Positions 24,465-33,151 are shown, numbered from the stretch's first letter. The stretch: 64,000 bases of DNA from Candidatus Bathyarchaeota archaeon (GCA_026014545.1 JAOZIH010000005.1:48358-112357), one strand, 5' to 3'. The notes: generated from the letters alone by a model not told the origin. Numbers and translations are program-made.

Positions 24465-25862
24465 TCATCCATGGGATATCCTTCTTCGTTGGCTTTCTTT
24501 CATTTGTTGCTGCTTTTTATGACTGTGAATGTGAGTTTGCGGTGAATGGGATGTTTGAGGCGCTTGCTGTGGTGCTGTGGAGGCTGCTTGTGGATTTGCT
24601 TGTGTGGATGCAGCAATTTGAGCAAGTAATTGCGAGAGTGGTTGCTGACTCGCAGCGAGCTTAGTCATAGTCTCCTGCATCTGCCGGAATTGCCTTTTCA
24701 GCTTGGCTATTTCGTCTTCTTTTTGCCGCTCCAAGTCAAACGCGAATTGGCGGTCAAGCGCCAAGCCGCAGAAGCCGCAGTAAACCGTTCCAGCTGGGCT
24801 TTCGCGGCCGCAACGTGAGCATTTGACAAGCGACACCACGCCTGACGTTTCGCTTACGGGCTTCTTGCCATACAGCTCTAGAACTGCATCCTCTAGGTCG
24901 CGTGCGCTGAAGTGCACATAGCGGGCGCTCATTTTGCTGCCGTGTACCCAGCCCGCGTAGCGTTCCAGCTTGGCTTCAGTGAAGGTTTTGGCAAGCTGCG
25001 TGAGCGTCGAATGCCGAAACAGATAAGGCCACACCGCCTTGCTGATGCCGGCTTTTTTCGCGATTCGCTTTATTATTAGGCGGAAATGTCTGTAGCCTAA
25101 TCTTGCGCCCTTATTGTATCGGCTCAGCGAGCACCATAGTGGCGCGTCTGGCTCTGCACGGTACGGATGCTCCTCCAGCCACTCAAGCAGCGGCCTGTAG
25201 CTGGCCACCAAAGGCAGCACCTTCAAACCCGTCTTGCCATTCACGCTGATCACGCAGTAGTCCACCTTCTCCTTTATGGCGGCGCCGTTCTCGACACGCG
25301 TTGTCTCCGCCTGCTTGAATTTGACGCTGCTTATGCGCATGCTTAGTAGCTCTCCTGGGCGTAGCGCGCCCTCGAATAGCGTGTAGAGCATGGCTTTGTC
25401 GCGTCTGTTCTCCGCCGCCCTTATCAATGCCTCGAAATCCTTCTGTGTTAGGAGCCGCTCTGGTGTGACCCGTTCGTCTTTTGCTTTCACTGTCAGCTTG
25501 ATCCAGGCTACTTCAGGCGGCACCGGCGTATCACGCGTGCAGCTGCCATGCTTCGCGTACTGCACGAGCTTTCGCAGAATCAGCTTCTTGTCGTGTTTGG
25601 TCCATTCGCTCCAGCGTTGATTTGCATGTATAGCCGAGACCACGCGCTCAGCGTCTGTGCGGGTTGCATCTGCGAGTCGGAAGTCTATTAGCCTTAGTAG
25701 CGCTGGTATGTGGCTGGCGGTTTTGCTTATGCGTGCTTGGCTTAGGCCTTGGCTTGTGATGTGGTCTAGGAAGCGTAGCGCTATCGCGCCGTTAGCGCCG
25801 AACTTGGCTATTGTCCGTCGGTAACGCGTTATTCTCTTTGGGTAGTCGTATATCTCGTTCAA
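24465..25862 (-). CDS. tyrosine recombinase/integrase with C-terminal zinc ribbon
   Basis: Residues about 10-110 are the core-binding helical domain; the catalytic domain follows. The Arg-I block is EGALRPGELLS, the His-x-x-Arg box is LFRHSTLTQLA, and the tyrosine is in SARYVHFSARD. After it, SRCGRESPAGTVYCGFCG is a zinc ribbon, then a coiled coil and a Gln/Ala/His-rich end, giving 465 residues, longer than phage integrases. The start is TTG 25862. tRNA-Ser(GGA) lies 70 bases upstream with its 3' end facing the gene, the usual arrangement of an integrase beside its attachment tRNA. Confidence 0.92.
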   Translation of the reverse strand: MNEIYDYPKRITRYRRTIAKFGANGAIALRFLDHITSQGLSQARISKTASHIPALLRLIDFRLADATRTDAERVVSAIHANQRWSEWTKHDKKLILRKLVQYAKHGSCTRDTPVPPEVAWIKLTVKAKDERVTPERLLTQKDFEALIRAAENRRDKAMLYTLFEGALRPGELLSMRISSVKFKQAETTRVENGAAIKEKVDYCVISVNGKTGLKVLPLVASYRPLLEWLEEHPYRAEPDAPLWCSLSRYNKGARLGYRHFRLIIKRIAKKAGISKAVWPYLFRHSTLTQLAKTFTEAKLERYAGWVHGSKMSARYVHFSARDLEDAVLELYGKKPVSETSGVVSLVKCSRCGRESPAGTVYCGFCGLALDRQFAFDLERQKEDEIAKLKRQFRQMQETMTKLAASQQPLSQLLAQIAASTQANPQAASTAPQQAPQTSHSPQTHIHSHKKQQQMKESQRRRISHG

Positions 25863-25865
25863 GTT

Positions 25866-25881
25866 TTCCCCTATAGGGGAA
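25866..25881. promoter_or_regulatory. 16-base perfect palindrome before the integrase
   Basis: TTCCCCTATAGGGGAA lies 4 bases upstream of the TTG start, between integrase and tRNA. It may be an operator or recombinase-arm site; its minus-strand AGGGGA also sits where a ribosome binding site would. Confidence 0.6.
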
Positions 25882-25932
25882 GGGTTGTGGATGTTAAAAG
25901 GCGGAGAAAAGGCGCTAGACCTTTGAGGTAAG

Positions 25933-26036
25933 CGCCGGGAGTGGGATTTGAACCCACGCGGCCCCGAGAGGCCACAAGCTGATTGGTGCTTTACGCATCT
26001 CCAGGCTTGCTCCCTACCTGGCTAGGAGATCCCGGC
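25933..26036 (-). tRNA. tRNA-Ser(GGA) with 18-base intron
   Basis: Class II tRNA on the minus strand: acceptor GCCGGGA/TCCCGGC, anticodon stem CAAGC/GCTTG, T-arm GTGGG-TTCAAAT-CCCAC. The 25-base anticodon loop holds anticodon GGA at 26002-26000 and an intron at the canonical position after base 37 (25998-25981), with a TGC/GCA helix suited to a bulge-helix-bulge splice motif. CCA is not encoded. A CTATAATAAAAG box at 26062-26073 is the probable promoter. Likely attachment site of the neighbouring integrase. Confidence 0.93.
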
Positions 26037-26122
26037 GTTGCGCGTTTACTCATGCCATGAGCTTTTATTATAGTTTCCCTCATGAAGCTTAAAAATTTGC
26101 AGTCATGTTTTCGAAGCTTAAA

Positions 26123-26743
26123 TTACTGCTTCTGTGCCATCAACACGCGGTAACCGCTTTTTCTTGCGAGAACTTGGCAGTTGCCAAAGTTTTCTTTAAA
26201 CACAGCGGGCAGCGTTTTCGCACCGATTTTGGATCTAATAACCATTTGGAACGTGGCTTGCTCCGCCATGACCTGCGGTGCTTGGGCTATCAGGTTTTTC
26301 ACGGTTTCCATGCCTGCGCTTACCGGCGGATTCGTGACGACGCCGTTGAATTTGAAATCCTTAACCGGATCATACAGGTAGCCGTTTCGGACTTCAGCGT
26401 TATACACCTTGTTTATTTCCAAATTGCGTCTTGCAAGCTGGACTGCGCGCAAGTTCACGTCAGTCATGACTATGCGGAGCTGTGGATTTGATGCGGCGGC
26501 TGCTATGCCTACAGCGCCGTAGCCGCAGCCTACATCCAAAACGGTGCCCGCGTCTGGGAGAATCATTGCTTCGATGAGTAGGCGTGTTCCAGCGTCTATC
26601 CGCTTTTTGGAAAAAACGCTTGAGGAAGTTAGGAACGTTAAAGATTTACCTCTCAAGGTTGCTGTGATTAAGCCGAGTTTTTCCCGTGATTTTGGAGCAG
26701 CGGTGAAGTAGTGCTCCGTGCCATGTTTCGGCTTCTCGGTCAT
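26123..26743 (-). CDS. class I SAM-dependent methyltransferase, MJ0882/RsmC type
   Basis: SAM-binding motif VLDVGCGYGAVGIAAA (about 70-85), acidic motif II MTDVN, and the NPPVSAG motif of base N-methyltransferases, as in the small-domain RsmC/MJ0882 family that methylates RNA. ATG 26743 overlaps the cbf5 stop in an ATGA junction and is preferred over ATG 26764. Coupling with Cbf5 favours an RNA substrate, not identified. Confidence 0.88.
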   Translation of the reverse strand: MTEKPKHGTEHYFTAAPKSREKLGLITATLRGKSLTFLTSSSVFSKKRIDAGTRLLIEAMILPDAGTVLDVGCGYGAVGIAAAASNPQLRIVMTDVNLRAVQLARRNLEINKVYNAEVRNGYLYDPVKDFKFNGVVTNPPVSAGMETVKNLIAQAPQVMAEQATFQMVIRSKIGAKTLPAVFKENFGNCQVLARKSGYRVLMAQKQ

Positions 26744-27750
26744 TTTGCAGTTCCGCTCTTCCACGCTTTTGGGTACGTGCCGCGGGGCATAAGTACTCGT
26801 TGAAGCAGCGCTACGGTTCCATGCTCCATGTCCAAAATTTCTTCCGTGGAAAAAAGCGCCTTCGCTAAAGCAATTGCTTCGCCTTTCAGAGTGAAAACTG
26901 CCGTCAGCGAGCCCTTTTTGATGCCCGTTTCAACCGATAGAATTCCCGGCGCCGTTAGGTTTGCACCATGGCACAAGGCGTCAACCGCGGAGTCTCTGAC
27001 CACAATTTTGGGAACCAGCGTCAATGCTGTTTCCATGGGTTGAATAAATTTTCGCAGAATTTTCTCGTCTTTTTCCTTTTCCCACTCCGCGAACCAGTAG
27101 GCTACCTCATGCAGCGTAACCATGTCGTTGCTGCCTTCAATAAATGGTCCTGCACGTGTTCTGCGAAGCTCCTGCATATGCGCACCGGTGCCAAGGATTT
27201 CGCCTATATCATAACAAAGTTTGCGTATGTATGTTCCGCCCTCGCAGCCCACTTTGAAGAGCACATTGCGGCCGTCCTTTTCCAGAAAATCAATGTAGTA
27301 TATGCGACGTGTTCTAAGCTGGCGCTTAACTGAAGCACGTAGTGGAGGACGCTGATATATAACGTCTTCAAACTCCTCAAGAATCCTTTTAACGCGGTCT
27401 TCTTCGGAGTCACCGTGAAGTTTCATGACACAGACGTATTCTTTACCGCTGTAAAGCAGCGCCTGCACAACTTTTGTGGCATCTTCAAGCGCGATGGGCA
27501 GGACGCCGGTGACTTTCGGGTCTAATGTGCCGCCGTGCCCTATTCTTGTCAAATGCATAATTTTCTTTAGCCAAGCAGCCACTTCATGGCTTGTAGGTCC
27601 AGCTGGCTTGTCCAGGTTTATTACGCCATAACGGATGTATTCTTCCGCTGGCCTTTCCTCTGGTGTATGACCATAAGCTGTATCCGTGGCGTCTTCTGCT
27701 TTTATGCGTAGTTCCCGTTTGATTTCCCATGGAGCGACTGTCCTAGGCAA
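26740..27750 (-). CDS. cbf5: tRNA/rRNA pseudouridine synthase Cbf5
   Basis: Catalytic subunit of H/ACA ribonucleoproteins; also makes pseudouridine 55 in tRNA. The catalytic Asp is D77 in GHGGTLDPKVTGVL. TruB core covers about 40-240; the PUA domain follows (about 250-325: KIVVRDSAVDALCHGANL, KGEAIALAKA). Length is normal for archaea (336). It lies between eL14 and the methyltransferase, the common archaeal eL14-cbf5 order. Confidence 0.97.
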   Translation of the reverse strand: MPRTVAPWEIKRELRIKAEDATDTAYGHTPEERPAEEYIRYGVINLDKPAGPTSHEVAAWLKKIMHLTRIGHGGTLDPKVTGVLPIALEDATKVVQALLYSGKEYVCVMKLHGDSEEDRVKRILEEFEDVIYQRPPLRASVKRQLRTRRIYYIDFLEKDGRNVLFKVGCEGGTYIRKLCYDIGEILGTGAHMQELRRTRAGPFIEGSNDMVTLHEVAYWFAEWEKEKDEKILRKFIQPMETALTLVPKIVVRDSAVDALCHGANLTAPGILSVETGIKKGSLTAVFTLKGEAIALAKALFSTEEILDMEHGTVALLQRVLMPRGTYPKAWKSGTAK

Positions 27751-27799
27751 ACTTAGTTCTCCTTAAGGTTAGAAAAAGAGAGTTTTGGGTATTAAGAGT

Positions 27800-28081
27800 T
27801 TACATCTGCTTTGCCGTGGCAGCCATGTCTTTCAGTTTGCCGGCAGCCTCCAGCATTTTAATGACTTCGCCGTCAGAGGCGCCTCGTGTTATTGGGATGC
27901 TGTCTTCAGTGGGTGCAATGTGGTTGATGTTGACGCGTCTCCTTTTTACTCCCGTGACCTTTTTCGGACCAGTTACCAGCACGAAGCTCTTGTCAATGAT
28001 GTCGACTATGACACATTTCTTCCCAGCTTCGCGACCTAATTGTTTCACACATATTCTTCCAACTTCAATAGCAGGCAACAC
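27800..28081 (-). CDS. rpl14e: large ribosomal subunit protein eL14
   Basis: 93 residues with an SH3-like/KOW start ([25 protein letters not shown]) and [18 protein letters not shown], diagnostic for archaeal eL14. First gene of the minus-strand eL14-cbf5-methyltransferase set. Confidence 0.95.
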   Translation of the reverse strand: MLPAIEVGRICVKQLGREAGKKCVIVDIIDKSFVLVTGPKKVTGVKRRRVNINHIAPTEDSIPITRGASDGEVIKMLEAAGKLKDMAATAKQM

Positions 28082-28225
28082 TTAAGCCTCCTAAAGTAAA
28101 ATGTGAAAATACAAGAACCCTGAGCGCATATTTAAACATGACACAATCCAGCCGCCAAAACAATGAAAAAGCCGCTTAGTGCACTACAAACGCCGCTGTT
28201 AAGTCATCGCATAATTTAGAAAAAA

Positions 28226-28347
28226 CTATAAAAGGCAAAAATCGGAAAGTATTCTTGGCACCTCACGTACACCACTGCGTCCCAAAAGTGGGACATTGCG
28301 CACTTCGAACTGGCTAAACTAGTTTTGATACGGAAAGCCATATAAAT
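28226..28347 (+). promoter_or_regulatory. promoter region of the ribosomal protein operon
   Basis: The 309-base gap before uL22 holds two TATA-like boxes: CTATAAAAG (28226-28234) and CATATAAAT (28339-28347). The nearer one gives a leader of about 20 bases. Between them GTCCCA-AAAG-TGGGAC (28279-28294) forms a small hairpin that would sit in the leader of a transcript from the first box. Confidence 0.5.
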
Positions 28348-28390
28348 CGCAATTGCGCTGTTGAATTGCACAGTTGGAGAAGATAAGAAC

Positions 28391-28879
28391 ATGCCAAAAT
28401 GGGGCTACTCCATAATCGAAGAAGAGCTGGATCCTGAAAAGACAGCGAAAGCCAGCGGTCGAGAGCTCCGAGTATCTCATAAGGCATCTCGCGAAGTATG
28501 CCGAGCGATTAAGGGTATGATGCTTGCTAAAGCGAAAGCATACCTTAAGGCCGTTATCGCGAAGAAGCAAGCTGTTCCCTTCAGGAGATACAAAAAGAAA
28601 CTTGGGCACCGCGCTGGGCTTGTAAGAGCATATGCAGGGAGGTACCCTGTGAAAGCTGCAAAGCAAATCTTACGTTTACTCGAATCTGCAGAGGCTAATG
28701 CAGAAAACAAGGGGTTAGATGTGGATAGGCTCCGCATAATGCATGCTGCTGCTTATCCAGGCGTGAAAATAAAGCGTTACATGCCCAGAGCACACGGGCG
28801 TGCCACGCCAAAATATGAGGTTACCACGCATGTTGAAATCGTTTTAGAAGAGAAGCCTGAGCAAGGGGGAGCGCTTTAA
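28391..28879 (+). CDS. rpl22: large ribosomal subunit protein uL22
   Basis: Lines the exit tunnel of the 50S subunit. KASREVCRAIKGMMLAKAKAYL and MPRAHGRATPKYEVTTHVEI are archaeal uL22 blocks. Start ATG 28391 (MPKWGYS). It is the first gene of the operon: uL3, uL4, uL23, uL2 and uS19, which usually precede it, are not here. The stop overlaps the uS3 start by one base. Confidence 0.97.
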   Translation: MPKWGYSIIEEELDPEKTAKASGRELRVSHKASREVCRAIKGMMLAKAKAYLKAVIAKKQAVPFRRYKKKLGHRAGLVRAYAGRYPVKAAKQILRLLESAEANAENKGLDVDRLRIMHAAAYPGVKIKRYMPRAHGRATPKYEVTTHVEIVLEEKPEQGGAL

Positions 28880-29616
28880 TGTCCATTGTTAAACGTTTTA
28901 TCAGTGAATCAATTAAACGAACCGAAATAGACGAGTTTCTGCAAAGGAAACTGGAGCGCGCTGGCTACGGAGGCGTCGACATCTCCAAGACGCCGCTGGG
29001 AACTCATGTGGTAATTTATGCCATGAGGCCGGGTCTCGTAATCGGTCGTGGCGGAGAAACAATAAAAGAACTTGCTACAACGTTAGAACAAAACTTCAAG
29101 ATTTCAAACCCGCAGATTTCTGTTTCCGAAATTGAGGTTCCTGAACTTAACGCGTTTGTAGTTGCCTCACGCATTGCCTCAGCCCTTGAAAGAGGCGTCC
29201 ACTTCCGACGTGCAGGCTTTTGGGCTATCAACCAGGTTATGGCCGCAGGCGCTTTAGGCGTAGAGATAGTTATAAGCGGCAAATTGCGCACTGAACGCGC
29301 GCACTTTGAGAAATTCCGCGCAGGATACTTCCCCCGATGCGGTGATCCAGCATTGAAATATATGCGGAAAGCCGAGTTTCATGTTCAACTTAAACCAGGC
29401 ATTTTCGGCGTGAAAGTTAAGATAATGCCGCCAGACGCCAAGTTTCCAGATAAAATCGAAATTGTAGAAGCGCTTCCGCCTGAAGAGGGCGAGGAGAAAA
29501 TCGAGGAAGCAGTGGCCAATGCTCCAGAAGCAGCGGAATCGCTTCAAGAGTCACCTGAAAAGCAAGCTGAGGCTGACGTGAAAGAGGTTAAGGAAGGCGA
29601 GGAGGCGAAAGAGTAA
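28879..29616 (+). CDS. rps3: small ribosomal subunit protein uS3
   Basis: KH domain with GRGGETIKEL (about 54-63), then the C-terminal S3 domain (GAHFEKFRAGYFPRCGDPALKY). After about residue 205 there is a 40-residue Glu/Ala/Lys tail of low complexity, typical in length for archaea at the upper end. Confidence 0.97.
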   Translation: MSIVKRFISESIKRTEIDEFLQRKLERAGYGGVDISKTPLGTHVVIYAMRPGLVIGRGGETIKELATTLEQNFKISNPQISVSEIEVPELNAFVVASRIASALERGVHFRRAGFWAINQVMAAGALGVEIVISGKLRTERAHFEKFRAGYFPRCGDPALKYMRKAEFHVQLKPGIFGVKVKIMPPDAKFPDKIEIVEALPPEEGEEKIEEAVANAPEAAESLQESPEKQAEADVKEVKEGEEAKE

Positions 29617-29886
29617 ATGCCTATACTGCGGCTCAAAGATATCCGTTCCATGGCCTCTGCAGAGCGGAAAAGCAAGTTATCTGAGTTAAGGTTAGAGTTA
29701 GCGAGATTGAAAACTATGATCAAAGCTGGTGGCGCCGTGGAGAATCCTGCTAGAATTAGGGAGCTGCGCAAGGCAATTGCTCAGATACTTACCGTTGAGA
29801 ACGAAAGCAAACTGGGCATTGGAAAGCAAGAGAAGCAAGAAGTGAAAAAGGAAGTTAAAAACAAAAAGGAGAAGAAGACCAAATGA
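29617..29886 (+). CDS. rpl29: large ribosomal subunit protein uL29
   Basis: Two-helix protein (MASAERKSKLSELRLELARL, NPARIRELRKAIAQILTVE) at the tunnel exit, with an unusual Lys/Glu tail of about 20 residues. Overlaps rnp1 by 4 bases (ATGA). Confidence 0.95.
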   Translation: MPILRLKDIRSMASAERKSKLSELRLELARLKTMIKAGGAVENPARIRELRKAIAQILTVENESKLGIGKQEKQEVKKEVKNKKEKKTK

Positions 29887-30164
29887 AAGTAACGCCCGAC
29901 ATCATACGTCACGAATTTATAGGAACTGAAGGAAAAATCGTGGAAAGCCCACACGCCGGCTATGTTGGGATACACGGTATAGTAATTGACGAAACAAAAA
30001 ACACATTTACAATTCTGCACGAAGGCACGCCAAAGCAAGTAGTAAAGAACACGGCGGTTTTCCACTTCAATTTTCCAGACGGAACTGTTGTCGAAATTGA
30101 CGGCAGACTTTTAGTTGGAAGACCTGAAGATCGACTTAAAAAAAGCATAAAGAGGCTGTGGTAA
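29883..30164 (+). CDS. rnp1: RNase P protein component 1 (Rpp29/Pop4)
   Basis: Subunit of archaeal RNase P, which matures tRNA 5' ends. Sm-like fold with HEFIGTEGKIVESPHAGYVGIHGIV and NTAVFHFNFPDG. Its place between uL29 and uS17 is the usual archaeal one. Confidence 0.95.
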   Translation: MKVTPDIIRHEFIGTEGKIVESPHAGYVGIHGIVIDETKNTFTILHEGTPKQVVKNTAVFHFNFPDGTVVEIDGRLLVGRPEDRLKKSIKRLW

Positions 30165-30165
30165 C

Positions 30166-30483
30166 ATGTCCATGACTTTTAAGAAACCAAAAAAATCCTG
30201 TAACGATAGAAATTGTCCTTTCCATGGGACATTAGCTGTACGAGGCCGCGTTTTAGACGGCGTCGTTGTCAGCGCTAAAATGGATAAAACCGTCATCGTA
30301 GAGCGTGAGTACCTTCAATTTTCACCTAAATTTGTGAGGTACGAGCGGAGAAGTGGGCATATCCCATCGCATAATCCGCCATGTATCGATGCAAAAGAAG
30401 GTGAAAAAGTGAGAATCGCAGAGTGTCGCCCAATAAGCAAGACCGTATCCTTTGTTGTTGTGGAGAAGTTGGAGGAGAAGTGA
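30166..30483 (+). CDS. rps17: small ribosomal subunit protein uS17
   Basis: Archaeal uS17 with CNDRNCPFHGTLAVRGR near the start and an OB fold (VVSAKMDKTVIVEREY, GEKVRIAECRPISKT). Start ATG 30166. Confidence 0.97.
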   Translation: MSMTFKKPKKSCNDRNCPFHGTLAVRGRVLDGVVVSAKMDKTVIVEREYLQFSPKFVRYERRSGHIPSHNPPCIDAKEGEKVRIAECRPISKTVSFVVVEKLEEK

Positions 30484-30484
30484 A

Positions 30485-30925
30485 ATGGCAGCTAAGGCAA
30501 AACAGAGAGCACTTGTCGCAAAGGGAATGCTTTCGCACGGTCAGAAGATTACCCGAGGCTTGTTAGCAGGTTCATTATTGCGCTGTGCGGATAATACTGG
30601 TGCCCGCGTGTTACGTTTAGTTCAAGCAATGGGCTATAAAGGCCGCCTAAGACGATATCCCACAGCTACTGTAGGTGATAGAGTAACTGTCTCCGTCAGG
30701 CAGGGCACGCCGGATATGCGGAAGAAAATCTTTCAAGCCGTGATAATCCGGCAGAAGAAAGCGTTTAGACGAATTGACGGTGTTTGGGTTCAATTTGAAG
30801 ATAACGCCGCTGTAATCATAACACCTGATGGCGAAATGAAAGGTTCCGAAATCCGCGGTCCTGTAGCAAAAGAAGCTGCTGAGCGATGGCCAAGAATAGC
30901 AAGCGCCGCAAGCATAATAGTGTAG
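30485..30925 (+). CDS. rpl14: large ribosomal subunit protein uL14
   Basis: Intersubunit-face protein; CADNTGARVLRLVQAMGYKG and RIASAASIIV are diagnostic. ATG 30485 follows GGAGGAG and lies one base after the uS17 stop. Confidence 0.97.
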   Translation: MAAKAKQRALVAKGMLSHGQKITRGLLAGSLLRCADNTGARVLRLVQAMGYKGRLRRYPTATVGDRVTVSVRQGTPDMRKKIFQAVIIRQKKAFRRIDGVWVQFEDNAAVIITPDGEMKGSEIRGPVAKEAAERWPRIASAASIIV

Positions 30926-30937
30926 GTGAAAAATGGT

Positions 30938-31654
30938 ATGCAAGTAACAAAACCCGTGAAAGCTCCAAGAAAACAGCGAAAACAGCTCTATACTGCGCCT
31001 GCGCACTTGCGCCATAAATTTATGACGGCGCCGCTATCGCCAGAACTTGCTGCCTCAAAGGGCGTTAAAGCTCTTCCCGTCAGAAAAGGCGACACTGTGC
31101 AAGTGATGCGAGGCGACCATAAGGGATTTGAAGGGAAAGTCAGCCGTGTAGACCTAGAGCGGCGGCGCATCTTTATTGAAGGCTTAACTCGAGAAAAAGT
31201 TGATGGCACAACAATATTCATTCCAGTGCACCCGTCAAAAGTAATGATTAAAAATTTGAAGCTTGATGATAAATGGCGGCAAGCAGTTGTTGAAAGAAAG
31301 AAGCAGGCGCTGCCTAAAAAAGAGAAAGCACCGAAGAAAGTAGAGAAGCTTCCTGAGAAAGCAGCGGCGGTTGAAGCAGAAAAAGTGGTTAAAGAACCTG
31401 AAATTGCAGCCGCTCCTGAAAAGCCGCAGGCAAAGAAGCCAGAAGTTAAACCTAAGGCAACACGAAAAACGCCTGCTGCAAAGAAGACGAAGGAAGAGCT
31501 TTCAGCGGAGGAAAAAGCGCCTACAAAAAGGAAAAAGAAGGCTGCAGCAGAGATTGAGGAAAAGCCTGTTGAAAAAGAAAAGAAACCTGAAAAAGTGAAG
31601 AGGGCACCTGCCAAACGGAAAAGTGATGCTTCTGCGAAGAAAGGAGGAACGTAG
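30938..31654 (+). CDS. rpl24: large ribosomal subunit protein uL24 with long charged tail
   Basis: The KOW domain (about 40-75, VRKGDTVQVMRGDHKGFEGKV) is standard and complete by about residue 115. It is followed by about 120 residues made almost only of Lys, Ala, Glu and Pro (KKAAAEIEEKPVEKEKKPEK). Most archaeal uL24 proteins end at about 120 residues. I chose ATG 30938 because GGTGA at 30925-30929 fits it; GTG 30926 is the alternative. Confidence 0.95.
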   Translation: MQVTKPVKAPRKQRKQLYTAPAHLRHKFMTAPLSPELAASKGVKALPVRKGDTVQVMRGDHKGFEGKVSRVDLERRRIFIEGLTREKVDGTTIFIPVHPSKVMIKNLKLDDKWRQAVVERKKQALPKKEKAPKKVEKLPEKAAAVEAEKVVKEPEIAAAPEKPQAKKPEVKPKATRKTPAAKKTKEELSAEEKAPTKRKKKAAAEIEEKPVEKEKKPEKVKRAPAKRKSDASAKKGGT

Positions 31655-31656
31655 TT

Positions 31657-32424
31657 TTGGGTAAGAAAGGAAAAACAGGAAGATTAAAGCGTAAGGTTGC
31701 GCCAAGTTTCTGGCCGATTCACAAGAAAGAGTTCTATTGGGCAGTACGGCCTTCACCTGGGCCTCACTCGCTTGAGAAATGTTTGCCACTCGCGGTTGTT
31801 CTGCGTGATATTCTCGGTGTAGCTGAAAGTAGGAAAGAAGCGAAATCTATAATTGCACAAGGCAAAGTTTACGTTGACGGCAAAATCAGGCGTAGCGATG
31901 ATTTTCCAGTTGGTTTAATGGATGTAATCGCAATACCCGAGTTAGACAAGTTCTTCAGGCTTTTGCCCTCTCATAAAGGTTTAATCCTTAACCCAATTAG
32001 CAAAGAAGAAGCCAGCTTCAAACTGTTCAGAGTCGAAGACAAAACTTTAGTCAAAAATGGCTTTACACAGCTTGCTCTTCACGACGGATCAACCTTACTA
32101 GTAAAAATGGGCGAATCAGAAAGTCCGCCAGCAGTTGCATATGAAACCTTCGACACTCTAAAGCTGGGGCTGCCAGAACGGCAAGTGCTTGCTCAATTGA
32201 AGGTCAAGGAAGGCAATTTAGCTGTTATAACTGGCGGAAAGAACATTGGAAAATATGGCAAGATAGTTGAGATCGAGAAGACCACTTCAAAGAAGCGGCG
32301 GCAAGCACTCGTGGTAATAGAAGACGCGAAAGGTAACCGGTACCAAACAGTTTTAGACTTCGTGTTTGTAGTAGGCGAAGCCGCCCCAATAATATCTTTA
32401 CTGGAGGAATCTTCCAGTGTCTGA
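31657..32424 (+). CDS. rps4e: small ribosomal subunit protein eS4
   Basis: S4-like RNA-binding domain (about 40-100: RDILGVAESRKEAKSIIAQG) and a KOW motif (GGKNIGKYGKIVEIEK). TTG 31657 starts 2 bases after the uL24 stop with GGAGG upstream. Confidence 0.96.
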   Translation: MGKKGKTGRLKRKVAPSFWPIHKKEFYWAVRPSPGPHSLEKCLPLAVVLRDILGVAESRKEAKSIIAQGKVYVDGKIRRSDDFPVGLMDVIAIPELDKFFRLLPSHKGLILNPISKEEASFKLFRVEDKTLVKNGFTQLALHDGSTLLVKMGESESPPAVAYETFDTLKLGLPERQVLAQLKVKEGNLAVITGGKNIGKYGKIVEIEKTTSKKRRQALVVIEDAKGNRYQTVLDFVFVVGEAAPIISLLEESSSV

Positions 32425-32956
32425 GGACGCGTTTGTTAAAATGTGGGAAGAGCAGCCTATGCTTAAACCCAGAATAGAAAAGGTTGTTGTCAACATCAGC
32501 GTTGGGAAATCAGGAGAGCCGCTAGAAAAGGCGGTTACCGTATTGAAGGCGTTGACTAATCAGACCCCTGCTAAAAGAAAAGTCAAAAAAACCATAAGAG
32601 ATTTCGGAATAAGAAAAGGCGAATCAACCGCATGCATTGTTACTCTGCGAAAGCAAGCGGCAATTGATTTCCTCAAGAAAGTACTGCCGGTTGTCGATAA
32701 CAAAATTTCCCGCTCATCTTTTGATAAGCAAGGCAACTTCGCCTTTGGCATTAAAGAGCACATCGAGATAGCCGGTGTAAAGTATGATCCCAACATCGGC
32801 ATATTCGGTATGGACGTATGTGTTTCTGTGAATCGCCCTGGTCAAAGAGTTAAAACCAGAAGAAAGAAGAAGGCACACATTGGCCGTAAGCATCTGCTTA
32901 CGCCTGAGGAGTCAATTACCTTTGTAAAACAAACCTTAGGAGTTGAAATCGTATAA
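32417..32956 (+). CDS. rpl5: large ribosomal subunit protein uL5
   Basis: Central-protuberance protein binding 5S rRNA. PRIEKVVVNISVGKSGEPLEKA and FGIKEHIEIAGVKYDPNIGIFG are diagnostic. GTG 32417 overlaps eS4 by 8 bases; GGAGG at 32403-32407 supports it. Confidence 0.97.
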   Translation: MSEDAFVKMWEEQPMLKPRIEKVVVNISVGKSGEPLEKAVTVLKALTNQTPAKRKVKKTIRDFGIRKGESTACIVTLRKQAAIDFLKKVLPVVDNKISRSSFDKQGNFAFGIKEHIEIAGVKYDPNIGIFGMDVCVSVNRPGQRVKTRRKKKAHIGRKHLLTPEESITFVKQTLGVEIV

Positions 32957-32974
32957 AATCAGGTGGAATGAAAT

Positions 32975-33139
32975 ATGGCAAAGCAGCAAATTAAGAAAGT
33001 AAGAAAATTCGGCAAAGGTTCAAGACCATGCATTCGATGCGGCTCATATGGGCCTATTATCCGACGTTACAATTTATATTTATGTAGGCACTGTTTTAGG
33101 GAGGCAGCGCCGAAACTTGGCTTTAAAAAATATGAATAA
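32975..33139 (+). CDS. rps14: small ribosomal subunit protein uS14, zinc form
   Basis: A 54-residue protein from ATG 32975 to TAA 33137-33139. It has the zinc finger CIRCGSYG...CRHC (C19, C22, C37, C40) and ends [13 protein letters not shown] at 32962-32966 is the ribosome binding site. Confidence 0.97.
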   Translation: MAKQQIKKVRKFGKGSRPCIRCGSYGPIIRRYNLYLCRHCFREAAPKLGFKKYE

Positions 33140-33151
33140 TGAGGGAAAGCA

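Noticed and set aside
21937..26036. The two serine tRNAs as attL and attR of one element
   Set aside because: Their acceptor stems differ (GCGGGGT and GCCGGGA); shared T-arm bases are general tRNA-Ser similarity, not an exact duplication.
30988..31614. Antisense reading frame over uL24
   Set aside because: It is produced by the repetitive Lys/Ala/Glu codons of the uL24 tail and reads as Phe/Ser/Ala repeats.
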